Source of the DNA: Streptomyces sp. WMMB 322
GTDB lineage: Bacteria; Actinomycetota; Actinomycetes; Streptomycetales; Streptomycetaceae
DNA length: 64,000 nucleotides
NCBI RefSeq assembly: GCF_900090145.1
Contig: NZ_FMHI01000024.1
Span: forward strand, 1-64,000
Reading direction: 5' to 3'
The number at the start of each line of letters is the position of its first letter. Within the stretch, counting starts at the first letter, position 1. Below, piece by piece: positions 45,863 through 54,870 of the stretch. The notes beneath the pieces were generated by a model, which made no database searches, was not told the origin of the DNA, and saw only the letters and a program-made list of their open reading frames with translations. Both the position numbers and the translations under genes were made by a program.

Positions 45863-46078
45863 GATGCCCCCGTCCGACTCGGACAACCCCGGCATGGACT
45901 GTCAGTACGAGCGGGTAAGAAGGCTCTGAGGTCGGTCCCGCCTGCTGCAGGCCGGACAGCGGCACAAAGACCTGGTGACACGGGGGTGCGGAGAGCTATG
46001 ACGGTGAGCCGGGAGCCATTCGGCCAAGAGCCGTTCGCCATGGGCGTAGTGAATCAGGGTGGATACGCCTGGCCTGCG

Positions 46079-46104
46079 GGAACATCGTCTCGCACCATCG
46101 GGTT
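46079..46104 (+). promoter_or_regulatory. Candidate SigR-type promoter of clpC
   Basis: GGAAC (46079-46083) and GTT (46102-46104) are 18 bp apart, matching the GGAAT-N18-GTT form of disulfide-stress (SigR) promoters apart from one base. Transcription would start near 46111, leaving a leader of about 180 nt. clp genes belong to the SigR regulon in S. coelicolor, which supports the call. Confidence 0.5.
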
Positions 46105-46293
46105 GGTACTGGTGTCGACTGTTCGGGGAAGGAGGCCCGACTGTGCTTCCCTCGGGAGCGTGGCCGGCCGTCGGCGCAGCCGGGCCGGAGTCGGCAGATG
46201 GAATGAGCGGTCCCCGCTTGCGGGACTAAGCTGCGGAAGGACAGAGAGGGGAGCGTCCCCTTACTGCCTGACCGCTCTGAGGAGCGATTAACG

Positions 46294-48822
46294 ATGTTCG
46301 AGAGGTTCACCGACCGCGCGCGGCGGGTTGTCGTCCTGGCTCAGGAAGAAGCCCGGATGCTCAACCACAACTACATCGGCACCGAGCACATCCTCCTGGG
46401 CCTGATCCACGAGGGTGAGGGTGTCGCCGCTAAGGCACTGGAGAGCCTCGGGATTTCGCTCGAGGCGGTCCGTCAGCAGGTGGAGGAGATCATCGGCCAG
46501 GGCCAGCAGGCGCCCTCGGGCCACATCCCCTTCACGCCCCGTGCCAAGAAGGTCCTGGAGCTGTCGCTCCGCGAGGCCCTTCAGCTCGGCCACAACTACA
46601 TCGGCACGGAGCACATCCTGCTCGGCCTGATCCGCGAGGGCGAGGGCGTCGCCGCCCAGGTCCTCGTGAAGCTGGGCGCCGATCTGAACCGGGTGCGGCA
46701 GCAGGTCATCCAGCTGCTCTCCGGCTACTCCGGCGGCAAGGAGGCGGCCACCGCAGGCGGCCCCGCCGAGGGCACGCCCTCGACCTCCCTCGTCCTGGAC
46801 CAGTTCGGCCGCAACCTCACGCAGGCCGCCCGCGAATCCAAGCTCGACCCGGTCATCGGGCGCGAGAAGGAGATCGAGCGGGTCATGCAGGTGCTCTCGC
46901 GCCGTACGAAGAACAACCCGGTGCTCATCGGCGAGCCCGGCGTCGGCAAGACCGCCGTCGTCGAGGGCCTGGCGCAGGCCATCGTCAAGGGCGAGGTGCC
47001 CGAGACCCTCAAGGACAAGCACCTCTACACCCTCGACCTGGGCGCGCTGGTCGCCGGTTCCCGCTACCGCGGTGACTTCGAGGAGCGCCTGAAGAAGGTG
47101 CTGAAGGAGATCCGCACCCGCGGCGACATCATCCTGTTCATCGACGAGCTGCACACGCTGGTCGGGGCGGGTGCCGCCGAGGGCGCGATCGACGCCGCCA
47201 GCATCCTCAAGCCGATGCTGGCCCGCGGCGAGCTGCAGACGATCGGTGCCACGACCCTCGACGAGTACCGCAAGCACCTGGAGAAGGACGCGGCCCTGGA
47301 GCGCCGCTTCCAGCCGATCCAGGTCGCCGAGCCGTCGCTGCCGCACACCATCGAGATCCTCAAGGGTCTGCGCGACCGGTACGAGGCGCACCACCGCGTC
47401 TCCATCACGGACGCCGCCCTGGTCGGTGCCGCCACGCTCGCCGACCGCTACATCTCCGACCGGTTCCTGCCGGACAAGGCGATCGACCTGATCGACGAGG
47501 CCGGCTCCCGCATGCGGATCCGCCGGATGACGGCGCCGCCGGACCTGCGCGAGTTCGACGAGAAGATCGCGAACGTGCGCCGTGACAAGGAGTCCGCGAT
47601 CGACTCGCAGGACTTCGAGAAGGCGGCCTCTCTCCGCGACACGGAGAAGCAGCTGCTGGCGCAGAAGGCCAAGCGGGAGAAGGAGTGGAAGGCCGGCGAC
47701 ATGGACGTCGTCGCCGAGGTGGACGAGGAGCTGATCGCGGAGGTCCTGGCCACGGCCACGGGCATCCCGGTCTTCAAGCTCACCGAGGAGGAGTCCTCGC
47801 GTCTGCTGCGCATGGAGGACGAGCTGCACAAGCGCGTCATCGGGCAGGAGGACGCCATCAAGGCGCTCTCCCAGGCGATCCGGCGTACCCGCGCCGGCCT
47901 GAAGGACCCGAAGCGCCCCGGTGGTTCGTTCATCTTCGCGGGCCCGTCCGGCGTCGGTAAGACGGAGCTGTCCAAGACGCTCGCGGAGTTCCTCTTCGGC
48001 GACGAGGAGGCGCTGATCTCCCTCGACATGTCGGAGTTCAGCGAGAAGCACACCGTCTCCCGGCTGTTCGGCTCGCCTCCCGGATACGTGGGGTACGAAG
48101 AGGGCGGTCAGCTGACCGAGAAGGTCCGCCGCAAGCCGTTCTCCGTGGTCCTCTTCGACGAGGTCGAGAAGGCGCACGCGGACATCTTCAACTCCCTGCT
48201 GCAGATCCTGGAGGACGGCCGCCTGACCGACTCCCAGGGCCGGGTCGTCGACTTCAAGAACACGGTCATCATCATGACGACCAACCTCGGCACCCGGGAC
48301 ATCTCCAAGGGGTTCAACCTGGGCTTCGCCGGCCAGGGTGACGTCAGTGCCGGCTACGACCGGATGAAGGCCAAGGTCAACGACGAGCTGAAGCAGCACT
48401 TCCGCCCGGAGTTCCTCAACCGTGTCGACGACACGGTGGTCTTCCACCAGCTCACCCAGGACGACATCATCCGCATCGTGGACCTGATGCTGGCCATGGT
48501 GGACGAGCGGCTCAAGGACCGTGACATGGGTCTGGAGCTGAGCACGGACGCCAAGGAGCTGCTCGCGAAGCGGGGCTACGACCCGGTGATGGGCGCCCGG
48601 CCGCTGCGCCGGACGATCCAGCGCGAGATCGAGGACCAGCTGTCCGAGAAGATCCTCTTCGGTGAGCTGCGTCCGGGTCACATCGTGGTCGTGGACACCG
48701 AGGGTGAGACCGACGAGGACAAGAAGTTCACCTTCCGCGGCGAGGAGAAGGCCGCCCTGCCCGACGCACCTCCGGTGGAGTCGGCGGCGGGCGGTGGCCC
48801 CAACCTCTCCAAGGAGGCCTGA
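46294..48822 (+). CDS. clpC: ATP-dependent Clp protease ATP-binding subunit ClpC
   Basis: An 842-residue HSP100 unfoldase feeding ClpP. Two Clp_N repeats lie at 1-150 (both with [14 protein letters not shown]). The first AAA module has Walker A GEPGVGKT (213-220) and [19 protein letters not shown]-domain (about 420-460) reads [25 protein letters not shown]. The second AAA module has Walker A GPSGVGKT (550-557) and [28 protein letters not shown] in the late region corresponds to the ClpP-binding loop. ATG 46294 follows GAGGAG. In Bacillus and mycobacteria ClpC removes damaged or regulatory proteins under stress. Upstream sites suggest ClgR and SigR control; a strong terminator follows. Confidence 0.97.
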   Translation: MFERFTDRARRVVVLAQEEARMLNHNYIGTEHILLGLIHEGEGVAAKALESLGISLEAVRQQVEEIIGQGQQAPSGHIPFTPRAKKVLELSLREALQLGHNYIGTEHILLGLIREGEGVAAQVLVKLGADLNRVRQQVIQLLSGYSGGKEAATAGGPAEGTPSTSLVLDQFGRNLTQAARESKLDPVIGREKEIERVMQVLSRRTKNNPVLIGEPGVGKTAVVEGLAQAIVKGEVPETLKDKHLYTLDLGALVAGSRYRGDFEERLKKVLKEIRTRGDIILFIDELHTLVGAGAAEGAIDAASILKPMLARGELQTIGATTLDEYRKHLEKDAALERRFQPIQVAEPSLPHTIEILKGLRDRYEAHHRVSITDAALVGAATLADRYISDRFLPDKAIDLIDEAGSRMRIRRMTAPPDLREFDEKIANVRRDKESAIDSQDFEKAASLRDTEKQLLAQKAKREKEWKAGDMDVVAEVDEELIAEVLATATGIPVFKLTEEESSRLLRMEDELHKRVIGQEDAIKALSQAIRRTRAGLKDPKRPGGSFIFAGPSGVGKTELSKTLAEFLFGDEEALISLDMSEFSEKHTVSRLFGSPPGYVGYEEGGQLTEKVRRKPFSVVLFDEVEKAHADIFNSLLQILEDGRLTDSQGRVVDFKNTVIIMTTNLGTRDISKGFNLGFAGQGDVSAGYDRMKAKVNDELKQHFRPEFLNRVDDTVVFHQLTQDDIIRIVDLMLAMVDERLKDRDMGLELSTDAKELLAKRGYDPVMGARPLRRTIQREIEDQLSEKILFGELRPGHIVVVDTEGETDEDKKFTFRGEEKAALPDAPPVESAAGGGPNLSKEA

Positions 48823-48840
48823 GGCCGGGCCGTAGCGACC

Positions 48841-48877
48841 GAGAAGTCCCCCGTCACCGAGTGGCGGGGGACTTCTC
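48841..48877 (+). terminator. Strong hairpin terminator after clpC
   Basis: GAGAAGTCCCCCG (48841-48853) pairs perfectly over 13 bp with CGGGGGACTTCTC (48865-48877) around an 11-base loop, 18 bp past the clpC stop and 5 bp before the convergent NACHT gene's stop. There is only a short T-poor tail, normal for Streptomyces, and the palindrome can serve both strands. Confidence 0.85.
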
Positions 48878-48882
48878 GTCGT

Positions 48883-51567
48883 TCAAGCGGGGTGTTCGAT
48901 GACGCGTATGCCCTCGGGCACGCCGGTCACCGGCGGAAGGCGCGGGTCCACGCGCAGCGTCGTCAGCGACGGGAACGAGCTCAGCCACTCCGTCTTCATG
49001 CCTGCGCCGAGGTCGTAGGCGATCCACAGATGTGTGAGCCGGTCGGCCACGAGGCCGTCCAGCAGTTCACCGGGGCTGAACCGGCCGACGATCTTCACCC
49101 GCTCCCTGCCGCCGAGGTTCCGTAACTCCCGCAGCTCGGCACGGTCCGCGACCGGGAAGAAGAGCCCTTCCGGGTCGAGGTGCCGGATGACTTCCGCCGC
49201 GTACCGCTCGGTCTCGAAGTTCCGCCAGCCGCGGGCGAGTTCCGTGCGCACCTTCAGTGACTTGCGGTCCCGCATCCGGGCCAGGTAGTCGACGGCGGCG
49301 TCGTCCTCGATGCGTGTCACGGTGAGTGCGAGCCGGTACGCCCTCTCGTCCGTGACCTGCGCGGGATCGGGGATCATCTCCAGCACGATCGGGCCCACCC
49401 AGCCGAGGCCGCGGGCCGCGCGGTCGTCGGCGGGCGAGACCATGTTCTGCGTCTCGCGGCGCACGCGGGCGTGGGTCTCCGGGTCCAGCTCGGTGACGTA
49501 CTCCAGGCAGGCGGCCGCCATCAGCCGCCGCCGCTTCCGCTTCATCCCGAGCGCTCCGGGGGCGAGCAGCCCCTGCAGCAGCGTCGCGCACTCGCCGGGG
49601 CGGGCGTGGGCGACCGCCATGCGGAACACTTCCTCCCACTCCGGTTCGTGTGCGTGCTCCAGCAGCAGGTCGAGCTTGCCCTGTTCCACCGCCTCCTTCG
49701 CCGCGAGGTGGTCCTGGACCGTGCGGTGCACGAACTCCACGGACCTGTCGGCCTGTTCACGCAGCAGCCCGGTGCGCTCCAGCAGGTGGTCGAAGATCTC
49801 CTCCGGGCTTCCCTCGCCCGCGACCTTGGGCATGGCCGGGAGGTGGAGTGCGATTTCCTGCAGCGCGTCCGCGTGGTCGAGCACGGTGCGTTTGCCGGTC
49901 AGCATGCGGAAGGCGAGCTTGCGCAGCAGGGCCTCGCGGGGCGCTCGTGGCAGGTCGACCGTGTCCGCCTTCACGCGCCTTTCGGGGTCGCGGCGCTCCA
50001 GCAGCATTTTCATCGCCGCGTCGTACAGCTCGCGGCGGCCCTTCGGCAGGGAACCCGACCTGTCGCGGTTCAGGGCGCAGATCAGGCCGCACATCAGCGG
50101 GTTGGTGGCGAGCACGCGCAGCTCGCGGAAGAGCGGGATGGACCGCAGCAGCATGTCCTTGTAGTCGTTCAGACGGGCGTGGTCCCGGCCCTCGTCCCTG
50201 CCGGCCGCGGTGTGCCAGGCGGTGACGAAGGCCGCGACCTGGTCGCGGTTCATGGGGGCGAGAGTGATTTCCGTGAAGCCGTCCTCGGCCGGCCAGTCCG
50301 CGTCCACGGCCGGCGGACGCGAGGTGACGAGGCAGAGGTTGCCGGAGTACCTCTGCAGCAGAGGGCGCAACTGAGCGCGGACCGCCTCGCGTTGGGGCTC
50401 CGGTGCCTCGTCGATGCCGTCGACGAGAAGCAGGCCCCGCTCCGCGGCCAGTACGCGTTCGACCCAGCCCTCCGGTGCCTTCGCGGCGAGCGGGTGGCGC
50501 ACCGACGACAGGAACTGGGCCGGTGCGGGGAAACCTTCGTCGGCGAAGCGGCGCACGGGCAGCACGAAAGGAATGCGGCCGTGCAGCGTCTGCAGCTCCT
50601 CGGGGAGGGCCGCGCGTGCCGTGGAGACGGCCAGCCACTGAATGAGAGTCGTCTTGCCCGAGCCCGCGACTCCGCGCAGCAGCACGCGCTTGTGCCTGGC
50701 CAGCGCGCGGTCCGCGGTCATGACGGGGGCGGCACCTCCGCCGGCGGCACCTGGCCCCGTGGCGTCGTCCTCGTCGTCGTCCGGCCGGGCGCTCCGCGGA
50801 GAGGGGTCTTCTCCGTCGCCCGTGGCCTCGTCGGTGTCGTCCTCGCTGCCGAACTCCGCGGAGAGGTTGAGGTAGGTGGCGTCGAGGGACCAGTGGTCGG
50901 GTGCGTCGGGGTTGGGAAGGTCGATCCCGTAGATCGTGACGCGGTTGTACTGCTCCGCGATGTGCCGCAGATACCGCTCCTCGAACTCGGCGTCCTCCGC
51001 GGCGGGCCGGGCCGCCTGCACGGCCAGTGCCTCCCTGTCCTCGCGTTCGACGAGTTCGCGCACGTGGTCGCACTGGTCGGGGAGCGACGTGCCGAGCGAG
51101 GGGGAACGCTCGACGATGTGATGGAGGAGGTGGAGGCAGACGGCCGCCAGCAGATCCTCGAAGAACCAGGCCGCCTCGTCGGACAGTTCGGAACCGTGCT
51201 GCCGTACGGCGGAGTGCAGCCGCCTGGCGTATGCGTGCGGCCCCAGCCGCACGGCGTCCGCGTCGGTGGTGTCCAGGTCGCCGGCCGCCCACAGCGAGCC
51301 GGCGAGAAGCGCGGCGACGCCCGTCTCCTCGTCCGCGGGCAGTTCCTGCCCGGTGGCCTGCAACCCCAGCCGTACCAACTCGGCTGCCACTTCGGACAGT
51401 TCGGCCCAGCCAAGTGTCGGTTCCTCGCCGCGGTAGGCCACCAGGTCGGCCATGAGCCGTCCCGAGGGGGACGCCTCAGCGGCCGCCGCGACCGAGCCGG
51501 GTACGAGAAGAGGGCTGATGAGCGGGTCGACGACGGAGGACGCGAGACGTACGACGGGCTGGTCCAT
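48883..51567 (-). CDS. NACHT-domain NTPase, NLR-like (paralogue 1)
   Basis: An 894-residue STAND NTPase, last gene of the three-gene array. Residues 1-200 are a helical N-terminal domain shared with the two paralogues (RLASSVVDPLI…, VAYRGEEPTLGWAELSEVAAELV). A conserved TIYGIDL…W-LD-Y motif sits at 211-233, then an acidic linker (240-285). The NACHT core has Walker A GVAGSGKT (299-306), Walker B GLLLVDGIDE (378-387), sensor CLVTSRPP and the NPLMCGLICALNRDR block. A winged-helix-like part has FVHRTVQDHLAAKEAVE. The C-terminus ends in a single LRR-like unit (RLTHLWIAYDL…WLSSFPSLTTLRVDP). No effector enzyme, TIR or nuclease domain is recognised. Family members in other bacteria defend against phage; role here inferred. 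Confidence 0.88.
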   Translation of the reverse strand: MDQPVVRLASSVVDPLISPLLVPGSVAAAAEASPSGRLMADLVAYRGEEPTLGWAELSEVAAELVRLGLQATGQELPADEETGVAALLAGSLWAAGDLDTTDADAVRLGPHAYARRLHSAVRQHGSELSDEAAWFFEDLLAAVCLHLLHHIVERSPSLGTSLPDQCDHVRELVEREDREALAVQAARPAAEDAEFEERYLRHIAEQYNRVTIYGIDLPNPDAPDHWSLDATYLNLSAEFGSEDDTDEATGDGEDPSPRSARPDDDEDDATGPGAAGGGAAPVMTADRALARHKRVLLRGVAGSGKTTLIQWLAVSTARAALPEELQTLHGRIPFVLPVRRFADEGFPAPAQFLSSVRHPLAAKAPEGWVERVLAAERGLLLVDGIDEAPEPQREAVRAQLRPLLQRYSGNLCLVTSRPPAVDADWPAEDGFTEITLAPMNRDQVAAFVTAWHTAAGRDEGRDHARLNDYKDMLLRSIPLFRELRVLATNPLMCGLICALNRDRSGSLPKGRRELYDAAMKMLLERRDPERRVKADTVDLPRAPREALLRKLAFRMLTGKRTVLDHADALQEIALHLPAMPKVAGEGSPEEIFDHLLERTGLLREQADRSVEFVHRTVQDHLAAKEAVEQGKLDLLLEHAHEPEWEEVFRMAVAHARPGECATLLQGLLAPGALGMKRKRRRLMAAACLEYVTELDPETHARVRRETQNMVSPADDRAARGLGWVGPIVLEMIPDPAQVTDERAYRLALTVTRIEDDAAVDYLARMRDRKSLKVRTELARGWRNFETERYAAEVIRHLDPEGLFFPVADRAELRELRNLGGRERVKIVGRFSPGELLDGLVADRLTHLWIAYDLGAGMKTEWLSSFPSLTTLRVDPRLPPVTGVPEGIRVIEHPA

Positions 51568-51708
51568 GGACTCGGGAACTCCCGGCAGAGCTGCTTGTCG
51601 GCGGTCGAATGCGTTCGGAAGGGATGCGGATGGATGTGCGTCAGATCACGTTGTGTGTCCACCCTATTCGGACGAGTCGCGCCCCGGCCACGGTCGGTTG
51701 GCGGCGGA

Positions 51709-54700
51709 TCAGGGGCGCGGGCGGGGGCGCACAATGACCTCGACGGACGGGTCGAGTCGCTCCGCGTCGATGTCCGGTGGCGGCCGGAACAGGGACAGCC
51801 GGGCCAGGCCAGGCAGGGCGGTGAGCGGCGACAGGTCGGTGCCTTCTCCGGGTTGTGCCAGCGAGACCTGGTTGACGGCCGGGAAGACGCCGGCGAGCGA
51901 GCGGAGCCGCGCTGCTGATCCGTCGCAGAGCAGTTGGACCTCGCTCACCTGCGGCATCGTCTTCCCCGAACGTGCCAGGCGGTCGAGTCCGTCGACGTCG
52001 AGCGTCAAGGCCCGCAATCGGGGCAGCTGTGCCACCTCGGCCCAGTCGCGCTCCGCGAGGTGCGTCTCGTTCAGGCGGAGATCGGTCAGGTTCGTGAGCC
52101 CGCCCGTGCCCGTGAGGTCGCAGACCATGCTGAAGAGCACCAGCGTGTCGAGGGACGTCGGAAGTTCCGCGATGCTGATCGTCGAGGGACGTCCGGACAT
52201 GACCAGCCGCTTCAGTCCTGCGAGGCGGTGCAGTCCCGCCGGGCTGTGCAACCGGAGTGTGAGGGTGTGCAGTTGCAGATCCGCGAGGGGAGACACGTCC
52301 GTCACGTTCGTCTCGTAGAGTTCCAGATCCTCCAACAGCCGGAAGCGGCGCAGAAATTGAAGATCGCTGACGGCGTTGTTCCGCGAGAGCCTGAGTTCCG
52401 TGAGTTCACCGGTGGGGAGCGCTTCGGTGATCTCTTCGGCCGTGAAATCTCCGTGCAGGTACACCTTCCGGGGCCGGTCGAGCCGGGAGAGGACATCCAG
52501 TTCCTTCCGCGAGCGGACCGTCACCGCGACGTCGACGTCCGTCCGGCCCACGAGCGGAGCGATGATCTCCCGGCCGTACACCTCGGTGTCGAACCTGTCC
52601 CAGTGGCCTGCCAGTTGCCGGAGCACATCGGGCCGCGCATCGTTCAGGAACTCGGTCAGCCGCGCCAGCGCGGCGTCCGAACCGATCTGTGCGACCGCGT
52701 GTGCCACGGCCTCCGCCTCGTCGTCCTCCAGCAACTCCGGGCCGGGCAGCAGCTCCAGAGCGACAGGGCCGACGGCGGCCAGTTCTTTGGCCTCCTCGAA
52801 GCTGCGGGGCGGAAACATCGCCGCCGCGCGAAGCTCGACCTCGTTCCGCACGGCCGGATCCATCTTCGTGGCGTGCTCGAGGCAGGCCGTGGCCAGCAGA
52901 TACAGCCTGATGCGGGCATCCGCTTCCTCGTCGCCGCGCTTCACGAGCATGCGCAGGATCCGCGCCCGCTCGTCGGGACGGGCGTGTGCCACGGCCATCC
53001 GGACCACGTCGTCCCACTGGTCCTCGTGGGCGTGCCGTACCAGCAGATCGAAGTCGCGTTCCTCGACCAGTTCCCGTGCGGCCAGATAGTCCTGGAAGGT
53101 GCGGTGTACGAAGTCGACAGCGCCTTCGACCGGTTCCCGGAGCAGCCCGGAGCGTACGAGAAGGAAGCGGAGGATCTCCTGGGGGGAACCCTGCTCCCGC
53201 GCGTACGGCATCGACGGCAGCACGCGCGCAAGCAGCTCGACGGCATCTGAACTGTCCATCTCCGCCCGCCCGTTGCGGATCAGCCAGTACGCGAGCTTCT
53301 GCAGCAGCTCCGTCTGCGACTCCGCGTCCAGCTCGATGCCGCCGAGCGGACCCAGGTGGCGTTCGCGGTCGCGCCTCTCCAGCATCATGCTGAGGGCGGC
53401 GTCATACAGGGCCTTCCGCCCGCGTGGCAGGAATCCCCGCCGCTCCCGGTGCAGTGCACAGATCAGCCCGCACATCAAAGGGTTCGTGGCCAGCCTGGCC
53501 AAGTCGTGCTTGACGCGCAGCTCGCCGAGCAGCGACTCCTCCAACTCCCCTCCGGCATCTGCCGCGTCGTGCCAGCGGCGCACGAAGACGGCCACATCCG
53601 CCGGACGCATTCCCGACAGCGACAGCTCCGCGAAGTCCTCGCTGCCGAGCCACTCCTCGCGCACGGCCGAGGGGCGGGAGGTGACCAGCAGCCTGCTGCC
53701 GGGGAAGGCGACGAGCAGGTCGCAGAGCCAGCGGCGAGTGCGTTCGCGGTCGTCCTCGGTCACCTCGTCGATGCCGTCGACGAGGATGAGCCCTCGCCCG
53801 GCGCTCAGCACGCGGGTCGCCCATCCGTGCGGCTGCGCCCCCGCCAGTGGACAGCCGACGGCACCGAGGAACCGTTCCGGATCGGGTAACGGTTCCCCGC
53901 CGCGTGCGAGGGTCCGCAGCGGCAGAACGAAGGGAACCATGCCGGAGAGATGGACCAGGTCGCCGGTCAGGCGCCGCTGGTCGGCCGTGGAGACCGCCAG
54001 CCACTGCATGAGCGTCGTCTTGCCGGAGCCGGCCACGCCGCGCAGCAGGACGCGCTTGTGGCGTGCCAGGGCCTCGTCCACGCGATGGTGAACGGCAGGC
54101 GTCCAGCTGCTTCCGGAGTGGGTGTCGGCCCAGTCGGCCTCGTCGGAGCGCTGCGTGACCTCCAGGTTCAAGTAGGCGGTGTCGAGCGGCCATTCGCGCG
54201 AGTGGTTCAGGTCGATGCCGTAGATGGTGATGCGGCTGTGCTTCCTCGCCACGTACTCCGCATAGCGCTTCTCGAAGGCGGCGTCGCCGGCGGTGCGGGA
54301 GGCGAGGCGCTCCAGGAGCAGGTCGGTCCGGATGGCCAGTTCCCTCAGGTTCTTGCTCTGCTCGACCAGGGTGCGGGCGACGAACGTGGAGCGCTGCGTG
54401 AAGAAGTGAAGGATGTGGAGGCACGCGGAGTCGAGCAGGTACTCGTAAAGTGCCACCGAGGGCCCGCTGAGGGTGGACGTGAGCCTCTTGCCGCCGGCCG
54501 CTTCGTACAGTTCGCGCCTCAGCGCCTGCTCCCCGAGCGACAGGGCCTGGACGTCGTCCATGTCCAGGTCGCCCAGTGCGTGCAGCGTCCGCACGAGGGC
54601 ATCAATCACGGCTTCCGACTCGTCGTCGATGCCTGCCTCTTGGGCCGCTCGCTGCACCAACTCCCGTACGAGCTTGCGCAGATCCTTCTCCGACAGAACG

Positions 54701-54849
54701 CGCTTCTCACCCCTGAAGGAGACCAGCGACGAGATCCGTACCGGCTTCCCGGCAAGTCCGGCTCCCGGGCCTTCCTTCACGAACAGCTTCTTCACCAGCG
54801 GCATCACGGCACTCGATGCGAGCCGTGCCCCCACCACTCCGGAGTCCAT
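51709..54849 (-). CDS. NACHT-domain NTPase with C-terminal leucine-rich repeats (paralogue 2)
   Basis: A 1046-residue protein with full NLR-like layout. The N-terminal helical domain (1-200) starts ARLASSAVMPLVKKLFVKEG and has VSFRGEKRVLSEKDLRKL. The TIYGIDL motif is at 208-214. NACHT shows Walker A GVAGSGKT (271-278), Walker B GLILVDGIDE (353-362), LLVTSRPSA and NPLMCGLICALHRER. FVHRTFQDYLAARELVE marks the helical/winged region. From about 796 to 1040 the sequence is leucine-rich repeats (e.g. LTELRLSRNNAVSDLQFL, LEDLELYETNVTDVSPLADL, LTDLRLNETHL). TACTCT lies seven bases before ATG 54849 and no Shine-Dalgarno is seen, so it may have its own leaderless transcript. It is 141 bp upstream of paralogue 1. 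Confidence 0.9.
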   Translation of the reverse strand: MDSGVVGARLASSAVMPLVKKLFVKEGPGAGLAGKPVRISSLVSFRGEKRVLSEKDLRKLVRELVQRAAQEAGIDDESEAVIDALVRTLHALGDLDMDDVQALSLGEQALRRELYEAAGGKRLTSTLSGPSVALYEYLLDSACLHILHFFTQRSTFVARTLVEQSKNLRELAIRTDLLLERLASRTAGDAAFEKRYAEYVARKHSRITIYGIDLNHSREWPLDTAYLNLEVTQRSDEADWADTHSGSSWTPAVHHRVDEALARHKRVLLRGVAGSGKTTLMQWLAVSTADQRRLTGDLVHLSGMVPFVLPLRTLARGGEPLPDPERFLGAVGCPLAGAQPHGWATRVLSAGRGLILVDGIDEVTEDDRERTRRWLCDLLVAFPGSRLLVTSRPSAVREEWLGSEDFAELSLSGMRPADVAVFVRRWHDAADAGGELEESLLGELRVKHDLARLATNPLMCGLICALHRERRGFLPRGRKALYDAALSMMLERRDRERHLGPLGGIELDAESQTELLQKLAYWLIRNGRAEMDSSDAVELLARVLPSMPYAREQGSPQEILRFLLVRSGLLREPVEGAVDFVHRTFQDYLAARELVEERDFDLLVRHAHEDQWDDVVRMAVAHARPDERARILRMLVKRGDEEADARIRLYLLATACLEHATKMDPAVRNEVELRAAAMFPPRSFEEAKELAAVGPVALELLPGPELLEDDEAEAVAHAVAQIGSDAALARLTEFLNDARPDVLRQLAGHWDRFDTEVYGREIIAPLVGRTDVDVAVTVRSRKELDVLSRLDRPRKVYLHGDFTAEEITEALPTGELTELRLSRNNAVSDLQFLRRFRLLEDLELYETNVTDVSPLADLQLHTLTLRLHSPAGLHRLAGLKRLVMSGRPSTISIAELPTSLDTLVLFSMVCDLTGTGGLTNLTDLRLNETHLAERDWAEVAQLPRLRALTLDVDGLDRLARSGKTMPQVSEVQLLCDGSAARLRSLAGVFPAVNQVSLAQPGEGTDLSPLTALPGLARLSLFRPPPDIDAERLDPSVEVIVRPRPRP

Positions 54850-54870
54850 GCCGGTCAGAGTACGGGGCCG

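Larger units (their letters stand above)
45726..46293. other. Long intergenic region upstream of clpC
   Basis: No gene is supported in these 568 bp. It contains the ClgR-type and SigR-type sites listed separately and a hairpin GCGGTCCCCGC-TTGCGGGAC near 46208-46227. GAGGAGCG just before 46294 is the clpC ribosome-binding site. Confidence 0.45.

Noticed and set aside
45839-46291. 150-codon frame directly before clpC
   Set aside because: Composition is not protein-like, and the region contains regulatory sites and the clpC leader; no family was recognised.
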